Origin: Acidimicrobiales bacterium
GTDB taxonomy: Bacteria; Actinomycetota; Acidimicrobiia; Acidimicrobiales; VFJN01
Assembly (NCBI GenBank): GCA_035316325.1
Contig: DATHJB010000061.1
Span: forward strand, 1 to 46,376
Direction: 5' to 3'
DNA length: 46,376 nt
Positions 33,001 to 39,019 of the stretch are shown piece after piece. Numbering within the stretch: the stretch's first letter is position 1; every line of letters starts with the position of its first letter. The position numbers and the translations under genes were made by a program. The notes under the pieces are model-generated. The model saw only the letters and a program-made list of their open reading frames with translations, did not search any database and was not told the origin of the DNA.

Positions 33001-34356
33001 GGGGCCGGTGTGGCCGCCGCACTCGAAGCCCTCGAACACGAAGCGGCGGGCGCCGTCCTTGAGGAAGCGCTCCAGGAGGCCGGGCGCGGGCACGTGCAGG
33101 AACGTGCGGATGCCGACCTCTTCGAGGGTGACCGCCTGCGAGGGGCGGCCGCCGGCGATGAGCGCCAGCGGGGGCCGCACGTCGCGGATCACCGAGAGCT
33201 GCTCGTCGCGCAGCTCCTTGGGGACGAAGCCGAGCACTCCGACGCCCCAGGGACGCTCGCCCAGCAGCTCCTTCGTCTCCTCCAGGAGGGGGCGGACCTC
33301 GGACTCGCCCCGCAGCAGGGCGAGGGCGAGGAACGGCATGCCGCCGCCCTCGGCCACCTTGCCGGCGAACGCGGCGCGGTCCGACACCCGGGTCATCGGG
33401 CCCTGGACCACCGGGTAGGTGGTGCCCAGCTCGGGGGCGACGCCGTTGCCCGGCTTGAGGGGCTCTTCGGTGCGGGCCGCTCGGATGTGGTCCTCGATCT
33501 CCTGGCGCAGCCCGGTGACCATGCGGCCGACGGTGCCGTAGCGCTGGGCGAAGCGGGCCGCGAAGGCGGCGTCCTGCCCGGCGGGGACGGCCTGCTCGGT
33601 GAGGCTGGTCGCGCCGAGGCGGCCGGCGAGGTCGCCGGCGGTGGTGCGGGCGTCGAGGTCGGCGACCCAGAGGTCGGGCCGGCTGTAGAGGCGGTGGTCG
33701 CCGACGACCCGGGTCTCGCTGCCGTCCATGGCGGCGACGGCCTGGCGGACGGCCCGGGGCAGGTGGCTCTCCCGGAGCAGCGCGACCTGGGCGTCGAGCA
33801 CCACGCCGGTGGCGCCGCCGACGATGGCGGCCGCGGCGGTGTGGCGTCCGATGCCGCCCTGGACCCACAGCGGCCGGTCGTCGTCACCGGTGTCGGCGAG
33901 GAGCTCCCGGACCTGCTGGCCCAGCACGAAGGCGCCGGTGGTGCCGACCCGGCCACCGCTCTCGGCGCCGCGCGCGACGAGGCCGTCGGCCCCGGCGGCG
34001 AGCGCGGCGCGGGCCTCGTCGGCCGAGCGGACCTCGACCACGATCCTCGCCAGCGTGGCGTGGCGCCAGTCGCCGACCAGCGTGTGGTCGGCGAGGACCA
34101 CGGTGTCGACGGCGGCGGGCAGGTCGTCCGACCCGAGTCGGCAGTGCTCGCCGACCCGCACGCCGAAGGGCGCGTCGGTGCGACGGGTGACGGTGGCGAG
34201 CGCCTGGAGTGCCCGGTCGGTGTCGACTCCGAGGTCGAGGATTCCGAAGGCTCCGGCCCGCGACGCGGCGACGACGACCTTGGCCGTCGGTTCCTCGAAC
34301 GGGGTTTCGACCCAGATCAGATCTCGCTCACGGGCGCGCTGAACTTCGTTCGGCAC
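27010..34356 (-). CDS. Pfa-like multidomain synthase: NMO-NMO(ER)-KS-AT-ACP-ACP-KR
   Basis: The product has 2448 residues from GTG 34356, chosen because AGGGGGGAA lies just upstream. Two nitronate-monooxygenase/PfaD-like barrels come first. The first (about 10-270) has GAESGGRVG; the second (about 312-600) has the intact GFECGGHTG and probably acts as enoyl reductase. The KS follows (about 675-1100; DAACASS near 867, GHTKCAAG near 1047). The AT (about 1235-1525) has FPGQGSQRPGM, GHSYGE near 1324 and FHSPV. Two near-identical ACPs carry LSIDSIKRLEIL with Ser1741 and Ser1853. The KR has TGGARGI near 2150 and Tyr near 2346 in GNRGQADYAAAND. There is no DH or thioesterase here; DH comes from the gene at 15947. 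This is the domain set of PUFA and heterocyst-glycolipid synthases, with ER fused in front. It heads a six-gene operon. Confidence 0.93.
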   Translation of the reverse strand: MPNEVQRARERDLIWVETPFEEPTAKVVVAASRAGAFGILDLGVDTDRALQALATVTRRTDAPFGVRVGEHCRLGSDDLPAAVDTVVLADHTLVGDWRHATLARIVVEVRSADEARAALAAGADGLVARGAESGGRVGTTGAFVLGQQVRELLADTGDDDRPLWVQGGIGRHTAAAAIVGGATGVVLDAQVALLRESHLPRAVRQAVAAMDGSETRVVGDHRLYSRPDLWVADLDARTTAGDLAGRLGATSLTEQAVPAGQDAAFAARFAQRYGTVGRMVTGLRQEIEDHIRAARTEEPLKPGNGVAPELGTTYPVVQGPMTRVSDRAAFAGKVAEGGGMPFLALALLRGESEVRPLLEETKELLGERPWGVGVLGFVPKELRDEQLSVIRDVRPPLALIAGGRPSQAVTLEEVGIRTFLHVPAPGLLERFLKDGARRFVFEGFECGGHTGPRSSYALWESQIEVLTEWAAQTGKGRMDDLDLLFAGGIHDERSAAMIAALTGPLAAAGARVGVLMGTAYLFTEEAVAGGAIGEEFQAQALACERTALLESGPGHVTRCAESPFVDTFEQTRRRLVDEGADHQVVWAELEGLNLGRLRVASKGLKRDGDVIVAVDRDEQRDEGMFMIGDVATLRSERTTVHDLHEAVTTGATAHLAAVAEQLDVAGLAHPRPVPQPVDVAIVGMAAVMPGADDVEEFWRNIVEGVNSITEVPPERWDVDTYFDPEWDHQTASQRDGSASKWGGFLREIAFDALAYGIPPASLAAIEPVQLLSLKIAADALTDAGYDDRPFDRENTSVVFGAEGSTDQSAASGFRAMYPSYMGEIPPELDEWLPHVTEDSFAGLLPNVIAGRIANRLDLGGRNLTVDAACASSLAAVDVACSELAAGSANVVLCGGADLHNGIQDFLLFTSVHALSTTGQCRTFDSSADGIALGEGVACVVLKRLADAERDGDRVYAVIRSVGASSDGRHLGLTAPRQEGQERALRRAYAQAQIDPQDVGLVEAHGTGTVVGDRTELSTLTQVFTQAGMATASCVVGSVKSNVGHTKCAAGLAGLIKAAKAVYHGVLPPTLNVEQPNQAWDQATSPFVFLDESRPWTDERRIAGVSAFGFGGTNFHVVIESHPDDDVPARAVDSWPAELFVFRGEQPVVDKALADLAARLDEPGAVRHAWRFRDIAAAVSGSGRGAVKVAIVASDADDLRAKVERARAGTTAPGVYLPDPALVGADDRETPRVAFLFPGQGSQRPGMAGDLLVGFAETRPLLQLGERWAATMLPPAAFGADARDAQQQAVTDTRVAQPTLGVAGLTAARVLARFGVEPDMLAGHSYGELVALCLSGAFDERTLLELSEARGEAMLAAVPDGDAGGMVAVSASRARLDEVLAGVDVVVANDNHPEQLVIAGPTSAVEESLRRLKEARITCRRLPVACAFHSPVVAAAAETLARRLEEAPLSAPELPVYSNLSADLYPSDVAKLRDLLSSQVANGVRFTEEVRAMYAAGARVFVEVGPGRTLTGCVDKILADRPHVAVATDRPGDSGVTALLHALARLAVAGVVVDVAELFEGRSVEPALWSKPGRPAGWTVSGHLVRQADGETVPGGLKPATSVPEIVLAAPANGDGNGHAPASDQVLVEYFKAAQQIIGAGHQLVMNHLGIAPTQAASVVAVPAIPAVPPVAPAPALTPAPAALADAERTAVAGEAEKKGKPLPSPEEMLAKLTAIVSGRTGYPEDMLGPDLDVEADLSIDSIKRLEILSELADEIGMSDDGNLDAFEDLVAELASRKTLRGIVDFLFEHADLLGGGEEAAAPAAAPVPAGRKPLPSPEEMLVRLTTIVSGRTGYPEDMLGPDLDVEADLSIDSIKRLEILSELADEIGMSDDGNLDAFEDLVAELASRKTLRGIVDFLFEHVDLLGGEAPAGSPVEADEEESDEEESDEIPSGANRFVVTLDDQPLEQTRDLAGLEVLVTGTSPVARAIADELGGRGADAQVQADAVAYRGSAGIVVLTDLLDGVARNAAGPEAVIEIPELYARVRALLLDTASDIVVVTPLGGGLGIDPPSPLRPGHGPAADPPDALPVGAGVRGLVKTAWLEFDRRVRLVDVDPLALAAELATVLADEVAQRFAPVEVAWHDGVRRASRIGVRPEIPAGSELPLGPDSVVLLTGGARGITARVALALAQRSGCRVELAGRSPLPEGVEDPDIAACTERVSLRAALIRAGWREPKAIEGECDRILAAREVRATLAGLAAAGSGVEYHQVDVRDTAALEAVVDSIYARHGRLDGVVHGAGILDDHFIVDKTPEAFERVFATKVDGARTVLRTVRRAVTAGDRSRPAFVVFFGSTAGVCGNRGQADYAAANDALDAMAAANRDVADSIFALDWGPWSSEAGMVSDALAAIFRSAGMGLIQVDDGTAVMLDEIGAAIATGDYSRPHQVTVARCAPALIAAAFGQGSGQGV
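28640..29261 (-). repeat. Tandem duplication encoding two near-identical ACP domains
   Basis: Segments 28640-28925 and 28976-29261 are almost identical, with a period of 336 bp (112 residues), and encode the two carrier domains of the large synthase. The few differences are mostly synonymous or conservative. Such identity implies recent duplication or continuing gene conversion, as is usual for the multiple ACPs of PUFA synthases. Between the second ACP and the KR is an acidic linker (EADEEESDEEESDE). Confidence 0.92.
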
Positions 34357-34399
34357 GAGTTCCCCCCTGTTTCCCAACTCCCCAGCAGATTCGTGACCC

Positions 34400-34405
34400 A
34401 TTATG
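34400..34405 (-). promoter_or_regulatory. Candidate -10 box of the synthase operon
   Basis: CATAAT (34405-34400 on the minus strand), the closest match to TATAAT in the 34357-34519 gap, would place transcription start about 35 nt before GTG 34356, leaving room for the ribosome site AGGGGGGAA. The -35 at 17 nt (TGGCGG) is a poor match, so an activator may be needed. Confidence 0.35.
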
Positions 34406-34519
34406 AGACACTCCGTGCGGAACCGCCAGAAGTATTGACTTACTGGCTCCTTGCACGCTCGTTTGCTGACCTTCGCGGGCCGCGCCCGCTGAGGCCCGCC
34501 GCCCCCTAGCGTCGGTGGC

Positions 34520-34930
34520 ATGGACCGCGATGCTGCACTCGACTTCATCCGCCGGAACCACCGTGGCGTGCTCGCCACGACAAGGGCCGACGGGACTCCC
34601 CAGATGTCGCCGGTCACCGCCGGTGTGGACGACGAGGGCCGGGTGGAGATCTCCTCACGGGAGACCGCCTACAAGGTACGCCACCTGCGGGCCCTCCCGT
34701 ACGCCACGTACTGCGCCTTCACCGACGGGTTCTTCGGCGAGTGGGTGCAGGTGGAGGGCCCGGCCGAGGTCCTGTCGCTCCCCGACGCCATGGAGCCCCT
34801 GGTGGAGTACTACCGCCGCATCTCCGGCGAGCACCCCGACTGGGCCGACTACCGCGCGGTGATGGAGAGCGACCACCGCGTCATCGTCCGCATCACGGTC
34901 GAGCGCGCCGGCCCCACGCTCTCCGGCTGA
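34520..34930 (+). CDS. PPOX-class, probably F420-dependent, split-barrel oxidoreductase
   Basis: The 136-residue product matches the short split-barrel flavin/F420-binding proteins of the PPOX (TIGR03618-like) family. It opens with FIRRNHRGVLATTRADGTPQMSPVTAG, the typical cofactor-binding beginning, and continues with YKVRHLRALPYATYCAF and VQVEGPAEVL. Members reduce small electrophilic or conjugated compounds with F420H2, or use FMN. A TAGCGT -10-like box (34507-34512) lies 7 nt before ATG 34520, so the mRNA may be leaderless. It is divergent from the synthase operon; whether it belongs to that pathway cannot be told. Confidence 0.88.
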   Translation: MDRDAALDFIRRNHRGVLATTRADGTPQMSPVTAGVDDEGRVEISSRETAYKVRHLRALPYATYCAFTDGFFGEWVQVEGPAEVLSLPDAMEPLVEYYRRISGEHPDWADYRAVMESDHRVIVRITVERAGPTLSG

Positions 34931-34997
34931 TCCCGGTTCCTTGACAAGGTCGTGACGAACCGTTGGGGAGCGCAGATCGCGGGGTAGACCCCGGCCC

Positions 34998-35867
34998 GTG
35001 ACTGCGGACGACGGGTTCCGGCACCAGGCACTGCTGTACAGGGACGACCGCGAGCTGGCCGTGTCGGCCGGCGCGTTCCTGCGTGAGGGGCTGGCCGCCG
35101 ACGGGCCCGCGCTCGTGGTCACGGAGGCCCGCACGATCGCCGTGCTGCGGGCGGCCCTGGGCGACGACGCTGGCGCCGTGCAGTTCGCCGACATGGCGTC
35201 CGTCGGCCCCAACCCGGCCCGGATCATCCCGCTGTGGCGGCGCTTCCTCGACGACCACGGCGGTGTGGGATGGGGCGTGAGTGCGCCGGTGTGGCCGGGT
35301 CGCAGCCCCGCCGAGCTGGTGGAGTGCCACGTCCACGAGGCGCTGCTCGACGTCGCCTTCGCCGACGCCCCGGGCTTCCGGCTGCTGTGCCCCTACGACG
35401 CCGGCCGCCTGGAGCCGGCGGTGGTCGCCCAGGCGCGGGCGGCCCACGAGCGCGCGGATGTCGGGCAGCTGCTGGCCGAGCCGCTCGACCCGCCGCCCGG
35501 GGCGCCGCTGCGGCTCACGTTCCGGCGCCTGTGGCCGGTGCGGCACTTCGTGGGTGGCGAGGCCGTGGCCGCCGGGCTCGACGGCCCCACGGTCGCCGAC
35601 GTGGTGCTGGCGGTCGACGAGGTGGCCGCCAACAGCCTGCGCCACGGCGGCGGCGAGGGCACCGTCGCCGTGTGGACGGAGCCGGGCGCCCTGGTGTGCG
35701 AGGTGACCGACCGCGGCCGGCTGGCCGACCCCCTGGTGGGCCGCCGGGCCCCGGTCGACGGCCAGATCGACGGCCGCGGCCTGTGGATGGCCAACCAGCT
35801 GTGCCGCCTCCTCCAGCTGCGGTCGAACGCCGGAGGGACGACCGTCCGCCTCCACTTCTCGAGGTAG
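34998..35867 (+). CDS. MEDS-domain anti-sigma-type HATPase regulator
   Basis: The product has 289 residues from GTG 34998. Residues 1-170 (FRHQALLYRDDRELAVSAGAFLREGL) resemble the MEDS sensory domain found in actinobacterial stress regulators. Residues 190-289 form a HATPase_c_2 domain of the SpoIIAB/RsbW type, with N-box VVLAVDEVAANSLRHGGGEG, VTDRGRLADP and GRGLWMANQL. Such proteins usually act as anti-sigma factor or anti-anti-sigma kinases in the cytoplasm. No sigma factor or STAS-domain antagonist is next to it, so its partner is elsewhere. The signal it senses is unknown. Confidence 0.85.
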   Translation: MTADDGFRHQALLYRDDRELAVSAGAFLREGLAADGPALVVTEARTIAVLRAALGDDAGAVQFADMASVGPNPARIIPLWRRFLDDHGGVGWGVSAPVWPGRSPAELVECHVHEALLDVAFADAPGFRLLCPYDAGRLEPAVVAQARAAHERADVGQLLAEPLDPPPGAPLRLTFRRLWPVRHFVGGEAVAAGLDGPTVADVVLAVDEVAANSLRHGGGEGTVAVWTEPGALVCEVTDRGRLADPLVGRRAPVDGQIDGRGLWMANQLCRLLQLRSNAGGTTVRLHFSR

Positions 35868-35891
35868 AGGTCGGGCCCGTCGGGCGACCCC

Positions 35892-36722
35892 TCAGGCCTT
35901 CGCGAACGCCGCCGGGACCCGGTCGTCGGCGAGGCGGGTCTGGCGGCTGACGGCGAGCACCGTGCCGTCCGGGCCCCACAGCTCGCCGTTCTCCACCGCC
36001 ATGCCGTCGACGGCCCGCGGCGAGCGGCAGTCGAGGTACACGTGGCTCCCCGGCGGCACCCGCAGCGACGGGTCGGCCAGCGGCAGGTGGACGGTGTAGT
36101 CGAGCGTGGCGGCGCGGGTCGGGCCGGGGGTCATCGAGAACGACGCCGGCGGCAGGATGTCGCAGGCCGCGATCAGCCAGGCGTTGTCGACCGGCTCGTC
36201 GTCGAGCGGCCGCAGCCACGCCGCCAGCCACGCGGGGCCACCACCCGAGTACGGCACGACGTCGGGGTCCATCACCACCTCGACCTGCTCGAAGTGCTTC
36301 ACGGGCTCGGCCAGGAAGCGGGGTGCGCCGCCGGGTGGCCGGGCGGGTCGGGGCCGGGGACGGTGGTCGTCGTAGATCAGGCTGTGGGCCGAGCCGCCGG
36401 CGCTGGTGGTGCGGATCAGCACCGAGGTGCGGTGGCCCTGGTGGACCCGGGCCGACGCGAACACCAGGCTCTGACCCCGGCGCTCGATCGTGACCCCGAT
36501 CTCGACGGGGCCGGGCCGCAGGGCCCGCAGGAACTGGGCCGACAGGGTGCGGACGGGGCGGCCGGGGTCGCCGACCGCCTCGTCGATGGCCCGGGAGGCG
36601 AGCGCCGCCACGTAGCCGCCGTGCACCCCCACCAGCGACGACCAGCGGGTGGCGAGGTCGGCCCGCCAGCGGGAGTCGCTGAGCCGGGTGACGGCGGTGT
36701 CGTGGCGGAAGTGGGGGGTCAT
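35892..36722 (-). CDS. TesB-like acyl-CoA thioesterase family protein
   Basis: The 276-residue product has a double-hotdog layout. The N-terminal hotdog begins RWRADLATRWSSLVGVHGGYVAALASRAI, and the C-terminal one includes PTRAATLDYTVHLPLA. RGQSLVFASARVHQ is typical of TesB/acyl-CoA thioesterase II-like proteins, which hydrolyse acyl-CoA. ATG 36722 overlaps the MFS exporter stop as ATGA, so the two are translated together. The pair is divergent from the HxlR regulator, and a function in handling a CoA-activated xenobiotic or fatty acid together with the exporter is a fair inference. Confidence 0.85.
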   Translation of the reverse strand: MTPHFRHDTAVTRLSDSRWRADLATRWSSLVGVHGGYVAALASRAIDEAVGDPGRPVRTLSAQFLRALRPGPVEIGVTIERRGQSLVFASARVHQGHRTSVLIRTTSAGGSAHSLIYDDHRPRPRPARPPGGAPRFLAEPVKHFEQVEVVMDPDVVPYSGGGPAWLAAWLRPLDDEPVDNAWLIAACDILPPASFSMTPGPTRAATLDYTVHLPLADPSLRVPPGSHVYLDCRSPRAVDGMAVENGELWGPDGTVLAVSRQTRLADDRVPAAFAKA

Positions 36723-38146
36723 GCCGTCACCTCCACGGCGACGGGAAGGTCGGCGGCGGCCCCGGCCGGTGGCGACGCGGCCGCGGGGGCCGGACGCCGC
36801 AGCGCCAGCGCCGAGAGCGACACGGCCACGCCGCCGGCGATCACGAACCACCACACCCGCTGGAACCGGTCGATCGCCTCGCCCGGCCCGGGAGTGCCCA
36901 GCAGAGCGACGAACACCGCCACACCGATCGTCGCCCCCATCTGGCGGATCGACTGGCTGATCCCCGAGCCGGTGGCGGACCGGTCGGGCGGCAGCTGCTG
37001 CACGGCCACGCTGGAGAGCTGCGGCAGGCACAGGGCGACGCCGAGCCCGGTCAGCAGGTTGGCGGGCAGGAAGGTGCCGAGGTAGTCGGGCCGGACCTCC
37101 GCGTGGGTGAGCATCCACAGCGCCCCGGCGCCGTAGACGAGGCCGCCGGGCACCAGCAGCAGGCGCTGGCCCCGGCGGGCGGCGATGCGGCCGGCGAGCG
37201 GCGCCAGCACCGCCACCGACAGCGGCCCGGGGGCGATGGCGAAGCCGGCCTTCAGCACCGACCAGTCCCACACGCCGGTGAGGAACTGCACGTTGCCGAA
37301 GAACGCCATCGTGAAGACGGCGGCGAAGGTGAACATGCCGAGGTTCCCCCAGCGCACACCGTTGATGCGGAAGAGCTCCAGCGGGAACAGCGGGTTGGCC
37401 ACCCGGCTCGACCGCCACAGGAACACGGCGACGGCCAGGGCGCCGCCGGCCATGGCACCGAGGCTCCCGGCGCTCGTCCAGCCCCACTCGTCGGTCTGCA
37501 CCACTCCGAAGGCGACCGCCGCGAGCCCGCCGGCCAGCAACGCCACCGACAGCGGGTCGGGGAGGCGCCCCGTCGTCGCCTCCTTCGACTCCGGCAGCAG
37601 GCGGGGCCCGGCGACGAGGACACCGACGACGAACGGGATGTTGAGGAAGAACACGGACCGCCAGCCCCAGGCCTCGACCAGCGCCGCGCCGGCCGTGGGG
37701 CCGACCGCCCCGGCCACGGCGCCGACCGCGCCCCAGACGGCGACGGCGACCGGCACCCGCTCCCGCGGGTAGGCGACCAGCACCAGGCCCAGCGACGACG
37801 GGATCAGGCCGGCGGCGCCGACCGCCTGCAGCACCCGGGCGACGATCAGCAGCTCGACGGACGGCGCCAGGCCGCACAGCGTGGAGCCGACGCAGAACAG
37901 GGCGGTGGCGACGAGGAAGACCCGCTTGCGGCCCACCCGGTCGGCCAGCCGCCCGGCGGGGATGAGCAGGGCGGCGACCGTGAGCGTGTAGCTGTTGAGC
38001 ACCCACGAGAGCTGCGACGGGCTCACGTCGGCGAAGTCGGCCCGGAGGTCCGGGTAGGCGACGAACAGCGCCGTCGTGTCGAGGAAGACCAGGAACACGG
38101 CCATCGCCGCCGTCGCCAGGACGACCCCGGGTTTCGGTGTGGGCAT
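36719..38146 (-). CDS. MFS drug-efflux transporter, DHA2 (EmrB/QacA) family
   Basis: The 475-residue product has about 14 predicted membrane helices. The N-terminus contains FLVFLDTTALFVAYPDLRADF, with the TM1 Asp typical of DHA2 antiporters. Then come SQLSWVLNSYTLTVAALLIPAGRLADRVGRKRVF (motif A, near residue 65) and GAAGLIPSSLGLVLVAYP. Members export drugs, dyes or lipophilic metabolites by proton antiport. The start ATG 38146 is 6 nt after a GATACT -10 box, within the HxlR double operator, so expression is very probably controlled by the divergent regulator. Confidence 0.92.
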   Translation of the reverse strand: MPTPKPGVVLATAAMAVFLVFLDTTALFVAYPDLRADFADVSPSQLSWVLNSYTLTVAALLIPAGRLADRVGRKRVFLVATALFCVGSTLCGLAPSVELLIVARVLQAVGAAGLIPSSLGLVLVAYPRERVPVAVAVWGAVGAVAGAVGPTAGAALVEAWGWRSVFFLNIPFVVGVLVAGPRLLPESKEATTGRLPDPLSVALLAGGLAAVAFGVVQTDEWGWTSAGSLGAMAGGALAVAVFLWRSSRVANPLFPLELFRINGVRWGNLGMFTFAAVFTMAFFGNVQFLTGVWDWSVLKAGFAIAPGPLSVAVLAPLAGRIAARRGQRLLLVPGGLVYGAGALWMLTHAEVRPDYLGTFLPANLLTGLGVALCLPQLSSVAVQQLPPDRSATGSGISQSIRQMGATIGVAVFVALLGTPGPGEAIDRFQRVWWFVIAGGVAVSLSALALRRPAPAAASPPAGAAADLPVAVEVTA

Positions 38147-38153
38147 GGGTGCA

Positions 38154-38188
38154 GTATCGACTGATACAGAATCCGTATCAATAGATAC
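38154..38188. promoter_or_regulatory. Double 14-bp operator overlapping divergent promoters of HxlR and MFS genes
   Basis: Two perfect palindromes, GTATCgactGATAC (38154-38167) and GTATCaataGATAC (38175-38188), have centres 21 bp apart, two helical turns. Each overlaps the -10 of one promoter and the -35 of the opposite one. For the exporter, TTGATA (38181-38176), 17 nt, GATACT (38158-38153). For the regulator, CTGATA (38161-38166), 17 nt, GATACT (38184-38189). One dimer on each site would block both promoters. Confidence 0.75.
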
Positions 38189-38193
38189 TTTTT

Positions 38194-38865
38194 GTGAACT
38201 TGGCTACAGTGTCGGGCGTGGCCGGGAGCTACGACCAGTACTGCCCCATCGCCCGCAGCCTCGACGTCCTCGGCGACCGCTGGACGCTGCTGGTCCTGCG
38301 CGAGCTGTCGCTCGGGCCGCAGCGCTTCACCGACCTGCGGGCGCAGCTGCCCGGCATCCCGCCCAACGTGCTGTCGCAGCGGCTCAAGCGCCTCACCGAG
38401 CACGGCCTGGTGGTGCTCGAGACCATCCCGCCGCCCGCGGCCCGCAACGTCTACACGCTCACCACCCGGGGCAAGGACGTGATCCCGGTGCTCCGGGCCC
38501 TGGTGCGCTTCGGCACCCCGGAGCTGGAGCCGGCCACGCCCGACGTGCCGATCCTGCCCCGTTCGGTGGCCCCGACCGTGTTCCTGGCCTGGTTCGACGA
38601 GCTCGCGGCCCGGGGGCTCGACGTCGACGAGCACTACGACCTGGTGGTCGACGGCGGACGTCCGGTCCACCTCTCGTCGCTCCCGCCCGGCCGCCGACGC
38701 CGGGTCGACTCCCCCGCCGCCGTCACCGTCGAGGGCCCGGCCTGGGCCTTCGCCCGCCTCCGCCAGGGCGACACCCTCGACACCCTGGCCGCCGACGACA
38801 CCCTCTCGGTGCAGGGCACGAAGGCCGCCCGTTCCCGCTTCCGCCGGATCTTCGCCCTCGCCTGA
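38194..38865 (+). CDS. HxlR-family transcriptional regulator
   Basis: The 223-residue product has a winged-helix HxlR domain in its first 105 residues: YCPIARSLDVLGDRWTLLVLREL, then FTDLRAQLPGIPPNVLSQRLKRLTEHGLV with the recognition helix. The Cys in YCPIA is the residue that senses thiol or electrophile stress in several family members. The last 110 residues form an additional domain of uncertain fold (perhaps SCP2-like). GTG 38194 lies only 4 nt after the GATACT box; GTG 38218 is an alternative start that would leave a short leader. It is divergent from the exporter-thioesterase pair and most likely represses both that pair and itself. Confidence 0.9.
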   Translation: MNLATVSGVAGSYDQYCPIARSLDVLGDRWTLLVLRELSLGPQRFTDLRAQLPGIPPNVLSQRLKRLTEHGLVVLETIPPPAARNVYTLTTRGKDVIPVLRALVRFGTPELEPATPDVPILPRSVAPTVFLAWFDELAARGLDVDEHYDLVVDGGRPVHLSSLPPGRRRRVDSPAAVTVEGPAWAFARLRQGDTLDTLAADDTLSVQGTKAARSRFRRIFALA

Positions 38866-38966
38866 CGCTGGTCGAGCAGGACCGGCGCTGGGACCCGCAG
38901 GCCGGGCTCGACCTCCTGGCACCCCTCGACGACGACGAGCGCATCGCCTCGCGTAGGCCACCCCAC

Positions 38967-39019
38967 CCGAAATCTCGACAGAACGCGTCGCTATGGCGCC
39001 ACCTCTGTCGAAGTTTCGG
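38967..39019. repeat. 53-bp palindromic element E2 between convergent genes, possible bidirectional terminator
   Basis: Outer arms CCGAAA..TCGACAGA (from 38967) and its complement (to 39019) match at 14 of 16 positions; the inner part is a weaker hairpin around GCTATGG. It directly abuts the acyl-CoA synthetase stop codon (39020-39022) and lies 101 bp after the HxlR stop, so it may terminate transcription from both sides. CGACAGAA...TCTGTCG is shared with the element at 6478. The 38866-38966 stretch holds nothing else that I recognise. Confidence 0.7.

Noticed and set aside
13569-34356. Enediyne-type polyketide synthase cluster
   Set aside because: The DH and PPTase-like regions recall PKSE proteins, but the domains are spread over three proteins with tandem ACPs and PfaD-like barrels, and no enediyne accessory genes (E3-E5, E10 type) are seen.
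28654-34509. A 1951-codon open frame opposite the large synthase
   Set aside because: It is a shadow of the synthase codons, with no recognisable domains and no credible start.
38869-38965. Possible gene remnant (LVEQDRRWDPQAGLDLL) after the HxlR stop
   Set aside because: The stretch is short, has no start and no recognised family; coding-like bias alone is not enough in such GC-rich DNA.
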